A stretch of 64,000 bases of DNA from Pricia mediterranea (GTDB taxonomy: Bacteria; Bacteroidota; Bacteroidia; Flavobacteriales; Flavobacteriaceae). A program made the position numbers and the translations under genes. Below, one piece after another: positions 1 through 8,326 of this stretch. Under the pieces are notes generated by a model. The model was not told the origin of the DNA. It made no database searches and saw only the letters and a list, made by a program, of their open reading frames with translations. Location: the NCBI RefSeq assembly GCF_032248455.1, contig NZ_JAVTTP010000001.1:2726501-2790500 (forward strand). The letters run 5' to 3'. The stretch's first letter is position 1, and every line of letters begins with the position of its first letter.

Positions 1-29
1 GTGCTAAAGCCTTTGTCCCAGAGTTTCAT
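1..29 (-). CDS. argH: Argininosuccinate lyase, N-terminal fragment
   Basis: Only the first nine codons and two bases are inside the window; the gene continues leftward past base 1. The minus strand from the ATG at 29 reads MKLWDKGFS, a start resembling flavobacterial argininosuccinate lyases. The enzyme splits argininosuccinate into arginine and fumarate, the last step of the pathway. Its position directly after argE' at the end of the arginine operon supports the call. The 174-base gap before it (30-203) holds only AT-rich sequence with short TTAGTAG-like repeats. Confidence 0.75.
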
Positions 30-203
30 GTGTGGTAGTAGTTAGTAGTTAGTACAAAGTAGTTGGTATTTTTTTCATGTTCGCTTAACGCTAGAAACCT
101 ATCTTGTTTGCTGCCGACCGGATTTTCTGTATAATCCAAACCTTTTGTGCCAGCACTTGAACTTGATGCTTGCGCTTGAACCTGTGCTTTTCCGTCTTGT
201 TTC

Positions 204-1295
204 TTATCTCTTGTTTCTTGGCTCCACCTTAAGAAACCGCTCCAAGATCCGAATATACAAATCAATTGCATCCTCGACCTCGTGCACATAGATAAATTCG
301 TCGGCGGAATGGGAACGGGTGCTGTCCCCCGGCCCTAATTTCAGGGATTGGCAGCTCAGGGCGGCTTGATCGGAAAGGGTAGGGGAACCGTAAGTTTCAC
401 GGCCCAAGGCGACACCCGCCTCTACCAAAGGATGGTCTTCGGCAATGGCCGAGGAATTCAGCCGCAGGGAACGCGGTTGCAGTTCGCAGGGGGCCTCCAA
501 TCTCAAAATATCTGCGATTTCTAGGTTGGAGTACCGGTCGTTGACGCGAACGTCTATCACCAAATCGACTTGGGCGGGCACAGCGTTGTGTTGCACGCCG
601 CCATTGATCTGGGTAACCGTCAGCTTGACTCCCCCCAAGGTTTCGGAGACTTTGTCAAAGTTGTAATTTTTGAACCAGTCAAGCACCTCGATACTATTGT
701 AGATGGGATTGTCGTCGTTCGGATGCGCCGCATGCGAGGGCGTACCCTTGACCTGTGCGTCGAAAACGACCAAACCCTTTTCCGCGATGGCCAATTGCAT
801 CAGGGTCGGCTCGCCCACGATGGCCACGTCGATTTTTGGCAGTTTGGGCAAAAGTCCGCGTAAACTGTTCTTCCCCGAACTTTCTTCCTCCATTGATGCG
901 ACCATCAACAGGTTGTGGGACAGGTTTTCTTCAAAATAAAAATGGGTGAAAGTGGCTATGAGCGATACCAGGGCTCCCCCGGCATCGTTACTGCCGAGTC
1001 CGAATAATTTTCCGTCTTCTATATGCGGGTGGAAGGGGTTCTTTGTGTAGGCGGAATTCGGGCGGACCGTATCGTGGTGGGAGTTCAGCAACAAAGTGGG
1101 TTTGCTCTCGTCAAAGTGCTTATTGACGGCATAGACGTTGTTGATTTCCCGTTGGAACGGGATGCCGAAAGTCTTGAACCAGGCTTCGATGGCATCGGCG
1201 GTCTTATCTTCCTCGGAAGAAAAAGATTGAATCGAAATCAGTTGTTTCAGCAGCTCCAGTGCCTTTTCCGTCAGTTGCTCCTTATTTGGCTTCAT
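204..1295 (-). CDS. argE: M20 family N-acyl-ornithine/citrulline deacylase (ArgE')
   Basis: This 363-residue M20 metallopeptidase should remove the acyl group from the arginine intermediate. The operon encodes an ArgF'-type transcarbamylase, so the likely substrate is N-acetyl- or N-succinyl-citrulline rather than acetylornithine; that substrate is inferred. Metal-binding motifs are visible: SHHDT around residues 72-76, the bridging aspartate in GSNDAGG near 104, and the EEE cluster near 136-138 that holds the general base. The central dimerisation domain follows (about 170-280). The ATG overlaps the argB stop by four bases (ATGA), which implies translational coupling. It is a cytoplasmic enzyme of usual family length. 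Confidence 0.9.
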   Translation of the reverse strand: MKPNKEQLTEKALELLKQLISIQSFSSEEDKTADAIEAWFKTFGIPFQREINNVYAVNKHFDESKPTLLLNSHHDTVRPNSAYTKNPFHPHIEDGKLFGLGSNDAGGALVSLIATFTHFYFEENLSHNLLMVASMEEESSGKNSLRGLLPKLPKIDVAIVGEPTLMQLAIAEKGLVVFDAQVKGTPSHAAHPNDDNPIYNSIEVLDWFKNYNFDKVSETLGGVKLTVTQINGGVQHNAVPAQVDLVIDVRVNDRYSNLEIADILRLEAPCELQPRSLRLNSSAIAEDHPLVEAGVALGRETYGSPTLSDQAALSCQSLKLGPGDSTRSHSADEFIYVHEVEDAIDLYIRILERFLKVEPRNKR

Positions 1296-2071
1296 AGGGT
1301 TAGGGTAGTATAGGGGTTTTCATTTTGGGCCAGCATTATTGTATTTCCGATACATACTTTGGCTACTCCGTTCTTCAGGGCATGAAAGCAGTTGGTCATT
1401 TTCGGAAGCATACCATCGGCGATTGTTCCCTGGTTGAGTAATTCTTGATAGATTTCGGGGTCGATGTGTTCGATTACGGAACGCTCGTCCCAAATATTTC
1501 GGAGAACCCCGTTTTTTTCAAAACAGTAGTACAGGGTGGTTTCGTACATTCCGCTTAGCCCGATGGCCAGCTCGGAGGCGATAGTGTCCGCATTGGTGTT
1601 GAGCAGCTGTCCTTTGCCGTCATGGGTCATCGCGCAGAACACGGGCGTAAGGCCTGAGCCCAAAAGTCGGGAGAGCAAATTGGCATCGACTCCGTCCACA
1701 TCGCCTGCAAACCCGTAATCGATGTCTTTCACCGGGCGTTTATGGGCTTGGATGGCATTGCCGTCCGCTCCGCTCATCCCGATGGCGTTGCACCCGTTCG
1801 CCTGTAGTTTAGCGACGATGTTTTTATTGGCCAGGCCCGCATAGACCATCGTAATGACTTCTAGGCCCGCCTTATCGGTGACGCGTCGCCCGCCTATCAT
1901 TTGGGATGCGACCCCCATTCTTTTAAAGATTTGCGTGGCCAGGTTTCCGCCCCCGTGCACCAAAATTTTAAGTCCGTCCAATTCCGAAAATAGGCTTAGG
2001 AACTTTGCGAGTTCGGACTCGTTCCCGATGACGTTTCCGCCGATTTTTATTATGGAGAGACTTGATTTCAT
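1292..2071 (-). CDS. argB: Acetylglutamate (N-acylglutamate) kinase
   Basis: This is an amino-acid kinase family protein of 259 residues that phosphorylates N-acylglutamate, the second step of arginine synthesis. The nucleotide-binding start IKIGGNVIG, the LVHGGG loop and the NTNADTIASELA segment are typical. I chose the ATG at 2071; the longer frame would need a TTG at 2083. The stop overlaps the argE' start. A 92-base gap separates it from the upstream SDR gene, wider than the 34-40 bases flanking proB. It acts in the cytoplasm between the acyltransferase and ArgC. Confidence 0.92.
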   Translation of the reverse strand: MKSSLSIIKIGGNVIGNESELAKFLSLFSELDGLKILVHGGGNLATQIFKRMGVASQMIGGRRVTDKAGLEVITMVYAGLANKNIVAKLQANGCNAIGMSGADGNAIQAHKRPVKDIDYGFAGDVDGVDANLLSRLLGSGLTPVFCAMTHDGKGQLLNTNADTIASELAIGLSGMYETTLYYCFEKNGVLRNIWDERSVIEHIDPEIYQELLNQGTIADGMLPKMTNCFHALKNGVAKVCIGNTIMLAQNENPYTTLTL

Positions 2072-2163
2072 AGCTCTTTTCAACTATTTATTGTACTGTT
2101 GGATTTCTTTTTGGGCTCCTATCTTTTATTAATGTGGATGGTTCGATCGGCGACAGATTTCGG

Positions 2164-2916
2164 TCATGCGTTCAAAATCCCCCCATCGATGGTCATGGCC
2201 GTGCCGGTAATCCAAGAGGATTCGTCCGAGGTAAGAAACAAAGCCAGTTTGGCAATATCCTCGGGAGTTCCCAATCGGTTCAGCAGGGTGTCGTTCTTGG
2301 CGTCTTCGACCGCGGTATCGGGATTTTCGAAAGCCTTGGCCGAATTCCATAAAAAGGGAGTGTCCACCGGCCCGGGACAGATGGCGTTGATTCGGATGTC
2401 CGGGGCATATTCGACCGCCATCTGTTTCATCAGAGCCACGGCCGCTGCCTTTGAGGCACAATAGGCCGGATGGTTCGGAAAGCTTTTGAATGCCGCAATG
2501 GAGCTGTTGACGACTATGGCTCCCCCTTTATTTTTTTGGATTTGCGGGATGGCGTGTTTGCACAGATAGTAAATGGCGCTCAAATTGACGTCCAAGGTCT
2601 TGTGCCATAGGGTTTCGGGAAGGTCGACCACGTTCCCCAAACCTAGTATGCCCGCATTCAGGGACATCTTATCCAGTCGGCCGAAGTTTTCTAGGGCCGT
2701 TTGTACCAACTTTTCGTTATAAGCAGGTTCGGTAATGTCCCCCGCTACGAATACGGAATTCTTCAATTGCTTTTCCAGGGCTTCTCCCCTTTCGGCATCC
2801 CGACCTGACAGGATTAATTTGGCTCCCTCTTTCGAAAAGGATTCGGCAATCGCCTTTCCCATCCCGCTGGTCGCGCCGGTAATGATACAGACCTTGTCTA
2901 TTAATTTTCGATCCAT
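2164..2916 (-). CDS. SDR family NAD(P)-dependent oxidoreductase
   Basis: This 250-residue classical short-chain dehydrogenase/reductase has the Rossmann motif TGATSGMG near the N-terminus, NAG in LNAGILG, the active-site YCASK (Tyr-x3-Lys) and the PGPV turn. The C-terminal SWITGTAMTIDGG is typical of FabG-like members. I start at the ATG at 2916 because the longer frame (to 3081) runs into the end of argF' and lacks family sequence. Gaps of 148 and 92 bases isolate it inside the arginine operon, so it may be an insertion rather than a pathway enzyme. The substrate cannot be deduced. Confidence 0.85.
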   Translation of the reverse strand: MDRKLIDKVCIITGATSGMGKAIAESFSKEGAKLILSGRDAERGEALEKQLKNSVFVAGDITEPAYNEKLVQTALENFGRLDKMSLNAGILGLGNVVDLPETLWHKTLDVNLSAIYYLCKHAIPQIQKNKGGAIVVNSSIAAFKSFPNHPAYCASKAAAVALMKQMAVEYAPDIRINAICPGPVDTPFLWNSAKAFENPDTAVEDAKNDTLLNRLGTPEDIAKLALFLTSDESSWITGTAMTIDGGILNA

Positions 2917-3064
2917 CTTAAATCTTAATTTCTTCGGATGTAATTTACATCGATTTGTCGTGAGCGTTTTTATTTCAACTGGAAAGCTATCTCCTCTGGC
3001 AAAGTTTCGGGGGTCGGCAATCAATGTTGTCACACAGGTACAGGTTTGGGACTTGCACAACGTA

Positions 3065-4087
3065 TCACCGCATGTTTTCAAGTAGCTTTTTCAGAACAAC
3101 CTGCGCGGCATAGGTCCGGTTGTTGGCCTGTTCGATGACCAATGATTGGCCGCTGTCGAGCACGGCATCTTCGACGACTACGTTCCGTCGGACCGGAAGA
3201 CAGTGCATGAACTTGGCTGCGCCGAGCTTTTCCTGGGTCATCATCCAATCTGAATTTTGATGAAGTACTTTTCCGTAGTCGGAATAGCTGCTCCAGTTCT
3301 TTGCGTACACAAAATCGGCATTCTCGCAAGCTTTTTTCTGATTGTATTCTATCGGAACGTCGCCGGTAATCTCAGGATTCAGTTCATATCCCTTGGGATG
3401 TGTGATGACGAATTCGGCGTCTTGTCGTCGCATCATCTCTACGAATGAATTCGCCACCGCGTGGGGCAAGGCCTTGGGGTGCGGGGCCCACGAAAGTACA
3501 ATTTTAGGTTTTCTACGGGCGCCGGATTGCTGTCCTTGTTCGGATTTTCCCGGTTTGTCATCCGTTTTGTTTTCTTGAGAATCCGTCTCGCGGTTCGGAC
3601 CTTGGTGCTCGGCCAGCGTAATGGCATCGGCCAGGGCCTGTAGCGGATGCCCGATCGAACTTTCCATGTTCACGACAGAAACGGAGGCATATGAGATGAA
3701 CCCGTTCAATACCTCTTCGGCTTCATCTTTCGCTTTGTCCTTCAAGCCCGCGAAGGCCCGGATGGCGACGATATCGCAATACTGCGAAACGACCTGGGCC
3801 GCTTCCTTGATATGTTCGGAGGTGCCTTGATCCATGACGGTTCCATCCCCGTATTCCAAGGCCCAACCCTCGTTGCCGAAATTCATGACCATGACCTCCA
3901 TCCCCAGGTTCATCGCCGCTTTTTGCGTGCTCAATCGGGTGCGGAGGCTGTTGTTGAAGAATAGCAGGCAAAGGGTTTTTCCCACACCCAGTTGCTTTTG
4001 GGAAGTGGGACTTCCTTTGAGTTGCCGAGCTTCCGAGACCCAGTCGGGAAGGGAATCGATATCCTGAATCGAAAAGTAATTTTTCAT
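3065..4087 (-). CDS. argF': N-acetyl/N-succinyl-ornithine carbamoyltransferase (ArgF')
   Basis: This transcarbamylase transfers carbamoyl phosphate to an N-acylated ornithine. The carbamoyl-phosphate loop reads SLRTRLST (residues 47-54) as in the Bacteroidetes ArgF' group. SIGHPLQALADA (144-155) and HCLPVRRN near the C-terminus are the other active-site signatures. At 340 residues it seems longer than usual relatives: a hydrophilic, low-complexity segment (about 162-192, rich in E, Q, K, G and S) sits between ADAITLAE and KPKIVLSWAPHP. I cannot decide acetyl versus succinyl substrate from sequence. It lies 34 bases after proB in the same operon. Confidence 0.9.
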   Translation of the reverse strand: MKNYFSIQDIDSLPDWVSEARQLKGSPTSQKQLGVGKTLCLLFFNNSLRTRLSTQKAAMNLGMEVMVMNFGNEGWALEYGDGTVMDQGTSEHIKEAAQVVSQYCDIVAIRAFAGLKDKAKDEAEEVLNGFISYASVSVVNMESSIGHPLQALADAITLAEHQGPNRETDSQENKTDDKPGKSEQGQQSGARRKPKIVLSWAPHPKALPHAVANSFVEMMRRQDAEFVITHPKGYELNPEITGDVPIEYNQKKACENADFVYAKNWSSYSDYGKVLHQNSDWMMTQEKLGAAKFMHCLPVRRNVVVEDAVLDSGQSLVIEQANNRTYAAQVVLKKLLENMR

Positions 4088-4121
4088 GGGGATGCTTTCT
4101 AATTTTAGTCGTTAGTCGTCC

Positions 4122-4949
4122 TTAGTTTTTCATTCTTTTATCCTTTTGCCCTTCTTTCGTCTTCCGTACTTTCGAAGCTGACTTCTCCTCAATTCTAGTG
4201 TGCGGACTCAAATTCTCAAGCGCATCAGCCAAAAAACCATCCTTTAATCCGTTGACCACCCAAGTCGGTATTCCTGCTTTCCGGGCGATGGTAGCAGCCT
4301 CGATTTTGGACTGCATCCCACCCGTACCGTGGGACGATTTTTTATCCCCCACTTCCCGGGCCAACGCATTGATATCGGAAATGGAAATAATAGTTTCAGG
4401 AAGCTCATCGTTCATGGAGGCTTTCGTGTAAATGCCATCGGTGTTCGTGGCAATGATCAGTAGATCGGCAAGTAAAAGTGAAGCGGTCAGGGCGGCCAGT
4501 TTATCGTTGTCGCCGAACTGGATCTCGTCCGCCGCTACCGTATCGTTTTCGTTGATAATGGGAATAAAATTGTTGTGTATCAGTACATCTATAGTGCTCT
4601 TGATGTTGGCCTTGGATTTTGCATTCTCAAAATCGGAATACGACAGCAAGCATTGGGCCGACGACAGCCCCAATTCTCGAAAACTCTCCTGAAACAATCG
4701 CATCAGATGGGGTTGTCCGATGGCCGCCAGAGCCTGCTTTACCGTAATTTCTTCCCCGTTATGTTCCAGTTTGACGAATTGTTTGGCCGCGGCAATGGCG
4801 CCTGAACTGACAATAATGAATTCATAATCGTCTTTTAGCAAGGCGACTTGGCGTCCGATATCCTCTATTTTGCCCCGAGAGATCTGATCGGTTTCACGGG
4901 TAAGGGTATTGGAGCCGATTTTTAACAATATACGTTTTCTGGTTCTCAT
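4122..4949 (-). CDS. proB: Glutamate 5-kinase without PUA domain
   Basis: This is an amino-acid kinase family protein of 275 residues that makes glutamyl-5-phosphate, the first step of proline synthesis. Visible motifs are LLKIGSNTLT at the N-terminus, VSSGAIAAA, the NENDTVA loop, FGDNDKL, and KKSSHGTGGMQSK. The C-terminal PUA domain of the enterobacterial enzyme is absent and the protein ends in a short basic tail. I start at the ATG at 4949; an upstream ATG at 4973 is possible. The partner proA, often beside proB, is not found in this window. Confidence 0.92.
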   Translation of the reverse strand: MRTRKRILLKIGSNTLTRETDQISRGKIEDIGRQVALLKDDYEFIIVSSGAIAAAKQFVKLEHNGEEITVKQALAAIGQPHLMRLFQESFRELGLSSAQCLLSYSDFENAKSKANIKSTIDVLIHNNFIPIINENDTVAADEIQFGDNDKLAALTASLLLADLLIIATNTDGIYTKASMNDELPETIISISDINALAREVGDKKSSHGTGGMQSKIEAATIARKAGIPTWVVNGLKDGFLADALENLSPHTRIEEKSASKVRKTKEGQKDKRMKN

Positions 4950-4989
4950 CGATTTCTGGTTACGGCCCTCCACGTGTACTTTTTTCGGA

Positions 4990-6153
4990 TTATTGATTCA
5001 CGTTTTGTAATTCGTTTTTCAAACCTTCGAACAAAACATCCAAATCCCGTTCCGTTACGTTCAGGGCCGGCAGTACCCGGAGCAGGTGCTTATTCTTTGC
5101 GCCCCCGGTAAACAAATGCTGGTTGTCGATGAGTCGCTTTCTCAGTTCGGCCACTTCAAAATCGAACTCCAGCCCGAGCATCAACCCCCGTCCCTTTACT
5201 TTTTTGATTTGCGGGATATCCGCTGCCAGTCCCCGAAAATAACCCTCCATTTGTTTGGCGTTTTCGATCAATCGCTCGTCTACCAAGACCTCAAGAACGG
5301 CCAGGGTGGCGGCGCAGGCCAAATGGTTGCCCCCGAAAGTGGTGCCGAGCAATCCATAGGATGCCTTGATGTCTTTGTGAATCAAGATACCTCCGACGGG
5401 AAAGCCGTTGCCCATGCCTTTTGCGATGCTTATGATATCAGGATCAATGTTGGATTCCGATTCAACCAATGCGTTGTGATGTTGAAACCCAAAGAACTTG
5501 CCGGTGCGTCCGAAACCGGATTGCACTTCGTCGGCAATCAGTACCACCTGGTTTGCATTGCAGAGTTTTTGGAGTATGCGATAAAATTCGGTGGAGGGCT
5601 CGTCGAGTCCACCGACCCCTTGAACGGCTTCAAAAATGACGGCGCACACATCGCCCTTCTCGATTTCCTTTTTTAAAGCATCGCCATCATTGAAGGGCAG
5701 AAAGGTCACTTTCTGCTGCCGGTTGATGGGGGCGTTGATTTTAGGATTGTCCGTAACCGCCACTGCGGCCGACGTACGGCCGTGAAAACTGTTGTCGAAC
5801 GCGATGACGCGGGACTTCCCCGTATGGAACGAGGCCAGTTTTAAGGCGTTCTCGTTGGCTTCGGCCCCTGAATTGCAGAGAAATAGGTTGTAGTCCCCGC
5901 ACCCCGATAGCCGGCCCAACTTTTCCGCCACCTCCGCTTGTAGGGGGTTCTTGACCGAATTGCTGTAAAAGCCGATGTTATCGAGCTGGTCTTTCAGCCG
6001 CTTTACGTATCGCGGATGTGAATGACCGATCGATATCACGGCATGCCCACCATAGAAATCGAGATATTCCTGTCCTTTATCATCAGTGACGACAATGCCC
6101 TCGGCCGATACCGGGGTCACGTCGTATAAAGGGTAAACATCGAATAATTTCAT
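4990..6153 (-). CDS. argD: Acyl-ornithine aminotransferase
   Basis: This PLP-dependent class III aminotransferase (about 387 residues) converts N-acylglutamate semialdehyde to N-acylornithine. Family signatures include GGHAVISIGHSHPR, the NSGAEANENALK phosphate-binding loop, FHGRTSAA, the LIADEVQSGFGRTG aspartate region and the lysine in SIAKGMGNGFPVGG. I start at the ATG at 6153 (MKLFDVYPLYDV), which matches family N-termini; the longer frame adds 13 doubtful residues. It sits 40 bases upstream of proB, where proA is often placed in related genomes. Confidence 0.92.
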   Translation of the reverse strand: MKLFDVYPLYDVTPVSAEGIVVTDDKGQEYLDFYGGHAVISIGHSHPRYVKRLKDQLDNIGFYSNSVKNPLQAEVAEKLGRLSGCGDYNLFLCNSGAEANENALKLASFHTGKSRVIAFDNSFHGRTSAAVAVTDNPKINAPINRQQKVTFLPFNDGDALKKEIEKGDVCAVIFEAVQGVGGLDEPSTEFYRILQKLCNANQVVLIADEVQSGFGRTGKFFGFQHHNALVESESNIDPDIISIAKGMGNGFPVGGILIHKDIKASYGLLGTTFGGNHLACAATLAVLEVLVDERLIENAKQMEGYFRGLAADIPQIKKVKGRGLMLGLEFDFEVAELRKRLIDNQHLFTGGAKNKHLLRVLPALNVTERDLDVLFEGLKNELQNVNQ

Positions 6154-6243
6154 ATTTTTAAACTTTAACCTATCAAATTTAACTTGCTCCAATCAGGCCT
6201 AACCCCTAGACTGTCACCCGCTAATTGCCCCTGCCGACTCTTT

Positions 6244-7044
6244 TCAAAGCTGCCCTTCCTGGATAAGGCTGATTTTCGCGTAAGATGCCGCTATTCCTTG
6301 TATCAATGAAGAGCTCAAGCCCTGATGCTCCATTTCGTTAAGGCCTTGAATGGTGCATCCCTTGGGGGTGGTCACCTTATCGATTTCGGCTTCCGGATGG
6401 CTGCCCGAGGCGATCAACAGGTTGGCTGCCCCGTTGCAGGTGTGCATGGCCAGCTCTTGGGCTTCCTTGGCATCAAATCCCAGTTGAATGGCCCCCTGGG
6501 TGGTGGCCCGGATCAAGCGCATCCAAAAAGCGATGCCGCTGGCGCAGATAACGGTCGCGGCCTGCATTTGGGATTCAGGAATCTCCATGGAATGTCCCAT
6601 TCTATTAAAGATGGCTTTGGCAAGGGCTACCCTTTTTTTTCCGCTTTCGTTACTACAGAGACAGGTCATGCTCTTTCCTACCGAAATCGCGGTGTTGGGC
6701 ATACTGCGGATGATGGGATGACCGTCACCGATAATGGCTTCCATTTTGGCAATGCTGAATCCGGTAATTGTGGAGATGACAAGATGTTTTTCCGTCAGTA
6801 GATCCTTGGTATTTTCTAAAAGGAACTCCAATTGACTCGGCTGCACCGCCAAGATCAAAATGTCGGAGTTTTCGACCGCCCTACGATTGTCGGAAGTGAT
6901 AGTGACATTGCCGTACTTTTCGAAATCCCTGATGTCGTCCAGGTTCCGTTTGGTCAGGTACAGGGTGGTGGCTCCGTCGGTGTTCAAGAGGCCCTTGGCG
7001 ATGGACAGTCCCAGGTTTCCGGCTCCGATGATGGCTATTTTCAT
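6244..7044 (-). CDS. proC: Pyrroline-5-carboxylate reductase
   Basis: This 266-residue NAD(P)H-dependent reductase makes the last step to proline. The N-terminal Rossmann motif MKIAIIGAGNLG fixes the ATG at 7044. RSMPNTAISVGKSMT and the C-terminal TTPKGCTIQGLNEME are strong family signatures. The longer frame to 7185 would cross a palindromic repeat in the intergenic gap and is rejected. Its place among arginine genes links proline and arginine synthesis from glutamate. Confidence 0.93.
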   Translation of the reverse strand: MKIAIIGAGNLGLSIAKGLLNTDGATTLYLTKRNLDDIRDFEKYGNVTITSDNRRAVENSDILILAVQPSQLEFLLENTKDLLTEKHLVISTITGFSIAKMEAIIGDGHPIIRSMPNTAISVGKSMTCLCSNESGKKRVALAKAIFNRMGHSMEIPESQMQAATVICASGIAFWMRLIRATTQGAIQLGFDAKEAQELAMHTCNGAANLLIASGSHPEAEIDKVTTPKGCTIQGLNEMEHQGLSSSLIQGIAASYAKISLIQEGQL

Positions 7045-7078
7045 GATTTCTGATATTAAATTTCCTTCATTCATAATT

Positions 7079-7140
7079 GCGAGCGGAGCGAAGTAATCCG
7101 TTGACATTACTGCTAGTATCAACAGATTGCTTCGTCGCTT
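7079..7140. repeat. Intergenic palindromic element between argC and proC
   Basis: An imperfect inverted repeat: GCGGAGCGAAGTAATC on the left answers GATTGCTTCGTCGC on the right, with GTTGA and TCAAC inside and a central loop around ATTACTGCTAGTA. It would form a long hairpin in the operon transcript. It looks like a dispersed intergenic element and may affect mRNA stability between argC and proC; that role is inference. Confidence 0.7.
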
Positions 7141-7208
7141 TGGCATTTTCCAAGAATCGTCACTTGATTCTGCTCCTTGCAACAACGTCCTGATTTGAAT
7201 ACTTTAGT

Positions 7209-8183
7209 CTAAAACACGCCCGCTTTCAACCGCAATCCATCGTCCTCCGGGAATCCGAACATCAGGTTCATATTTTGCACCGCTTGTCCCGATGCGCCTT
7301 TCAGCAGGTTGTCCGTTGCGGAAGTAATTAAAAGGATGTTTTTGTGCTTATGTAAGTGGATATGACAGTTGTTCGTATTCACTACTTGTTTTAAATGGAG
7401 GGGCGCTTCCGCCACGTGGGTAAAAGCGGCCTCCTTATAAAAATTGCGATAGAGTTGGATGGCATCTTCCTCGTTTCCATTGAATTTGGTGTAGGCGGTC
7501 GCGAGGATGCCCCGGGGAAAATCGCCCCGATGGGGCAGAAAATAGAGTTCCCCGATATGGGGATGCCGGGATTTCAGGACTTCCTCTATCTCCTCCAAAT
7601 GCTGATGGGTAAAGGGCTTGTACCAGCTGGCGTTGTTGTTCCGCCAGCTGAAATGCGTGGTTTCGGACGGACGAACGCCCGCCCCCGTGCTTCCGGTAAT
7701 TGCATTGATGTGGATATCGTGCTGTAGAAGTCCCGCCTGGGCCAAAGGGAGCAACGCCAACTCGATGGTCGTGGCGAAACATCCGGGATTGGCGATATGA
7801 TTCGCTTTTTGAATGTCCGATTTTTTCAGTTCGGGCAGCCCGTACACAAACTCCTTTCCTTCGAAAACGGCGTCTTCTTGCAACCGGAAATCGGTGCTGA
7901 GGTCGATGATCTTGGTGCGGTCCGAAAACTTGTTCTCCTGTAGGAACTTGGAGGAGTTGCCGTGTCCCAAACAAAGAAAAACGACGTCGACTGCCGGATT
8001 TATACCTCCCGTAAACTCCATTTCGGTAGTCCCCAACAAATCGGGATGTGCCGTGGTTACTTTCTTCCCGGCCCGGGTCGTGCTATAGACGAAATCGATT
8101 TTCGCTTGCGGATGTTGCAGCAGGATTCGGATCAATTCCCCACCAGTATAGCCCGAACCGCCTATTATTCCTACGTTGATCAT
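7209..8183 (-). CDS. argC: N-acetyl-gamma-glutamyl-phosphate reductase
   Basis: This 324-residue NADP-dependent reductase converts N-acylglutamyl phosphate to the semialdehyde. The N-terminal IIGGSGYTGGELIRIL binds the cofactor. The catalytic cysteine lies in ANPGCFATTIELAL, and the LPHRGDFPRGI region carries the active-site histidine. It is followed by a 164-base gap with a palindrome before proC and preceded by a 143-base gap with dispersed repeats after argG. The ATG start at 8183 is unambiguous. Confidence 0.94.
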   Translation of the reverse strand: MINVGIIGGSGYTGGELIRILLQHPQAKIDFVYSTTRAGKKVTTAHPDLLGTTEMEFTGGINPAVDVVFLCLGHGNSSKFLQENKFSDRTKIIDLSTDFRLQEDAVFEGKEFVYGLPELKKSDIQKANHIANPGCFATTIELALLPLAQAGLLQHDIHINAITGSTGAGVRPSETTHFSWRNNNASWYKPFTHQHLEEIEEVLKSRHPHIGELYFLPHRGDFPRGILATAYTKFNGNEEDAIQLYRNFYKEAAFTHVAEAPLHLKQVVNTNNCHIHLHKHKNILLITSATDNLLKGASGQAVQNMNLMFGFPEDDGLRLKAGVF

Positions 8184-8210
8184 GGTTGTTTATAATTCTA
8201 TTATCGTTTT

Positions 8211-8258
8211 AGGTCTCGACTGCGCCTGTCTCGGGCGAAGTCGAGAGGCTCGACCTGA
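8211..8258. repeat. Dispersed palindromic repeat (CTCGACTGCGC family)
   Basis: TCTCGACTGCGCCTGTCTC is followed by GGGCGAAGTCGAGAGG, forming partly inverted copies of a motif that recurs at 15051-15085 and 61412-61490. It lies in the argG-argC gap. It resembles short intergenic palindromes of the REP type; no function is evident. Confidence 0.55.
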
Positions 8259-8326
8259 CATTGGTTCCACTTTTTGGAACTCTGGGCCGACAAGACGGTG
8301 TATGTTCCCATTTTTCGGTGCCCAGG

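Noticed and set aside
2917-3081. N-terminal extension of the SDR protein
   Set aside because: It overlaps the end of argF' and has no Rossmann sequence; the MDRKLIDKVCIITG start is normal for SDRs.
7045-7185. N-terminal extension of ProC
   Set aside because: It translates the intergenic palindrome; MKIAIIGAGN is the family start.
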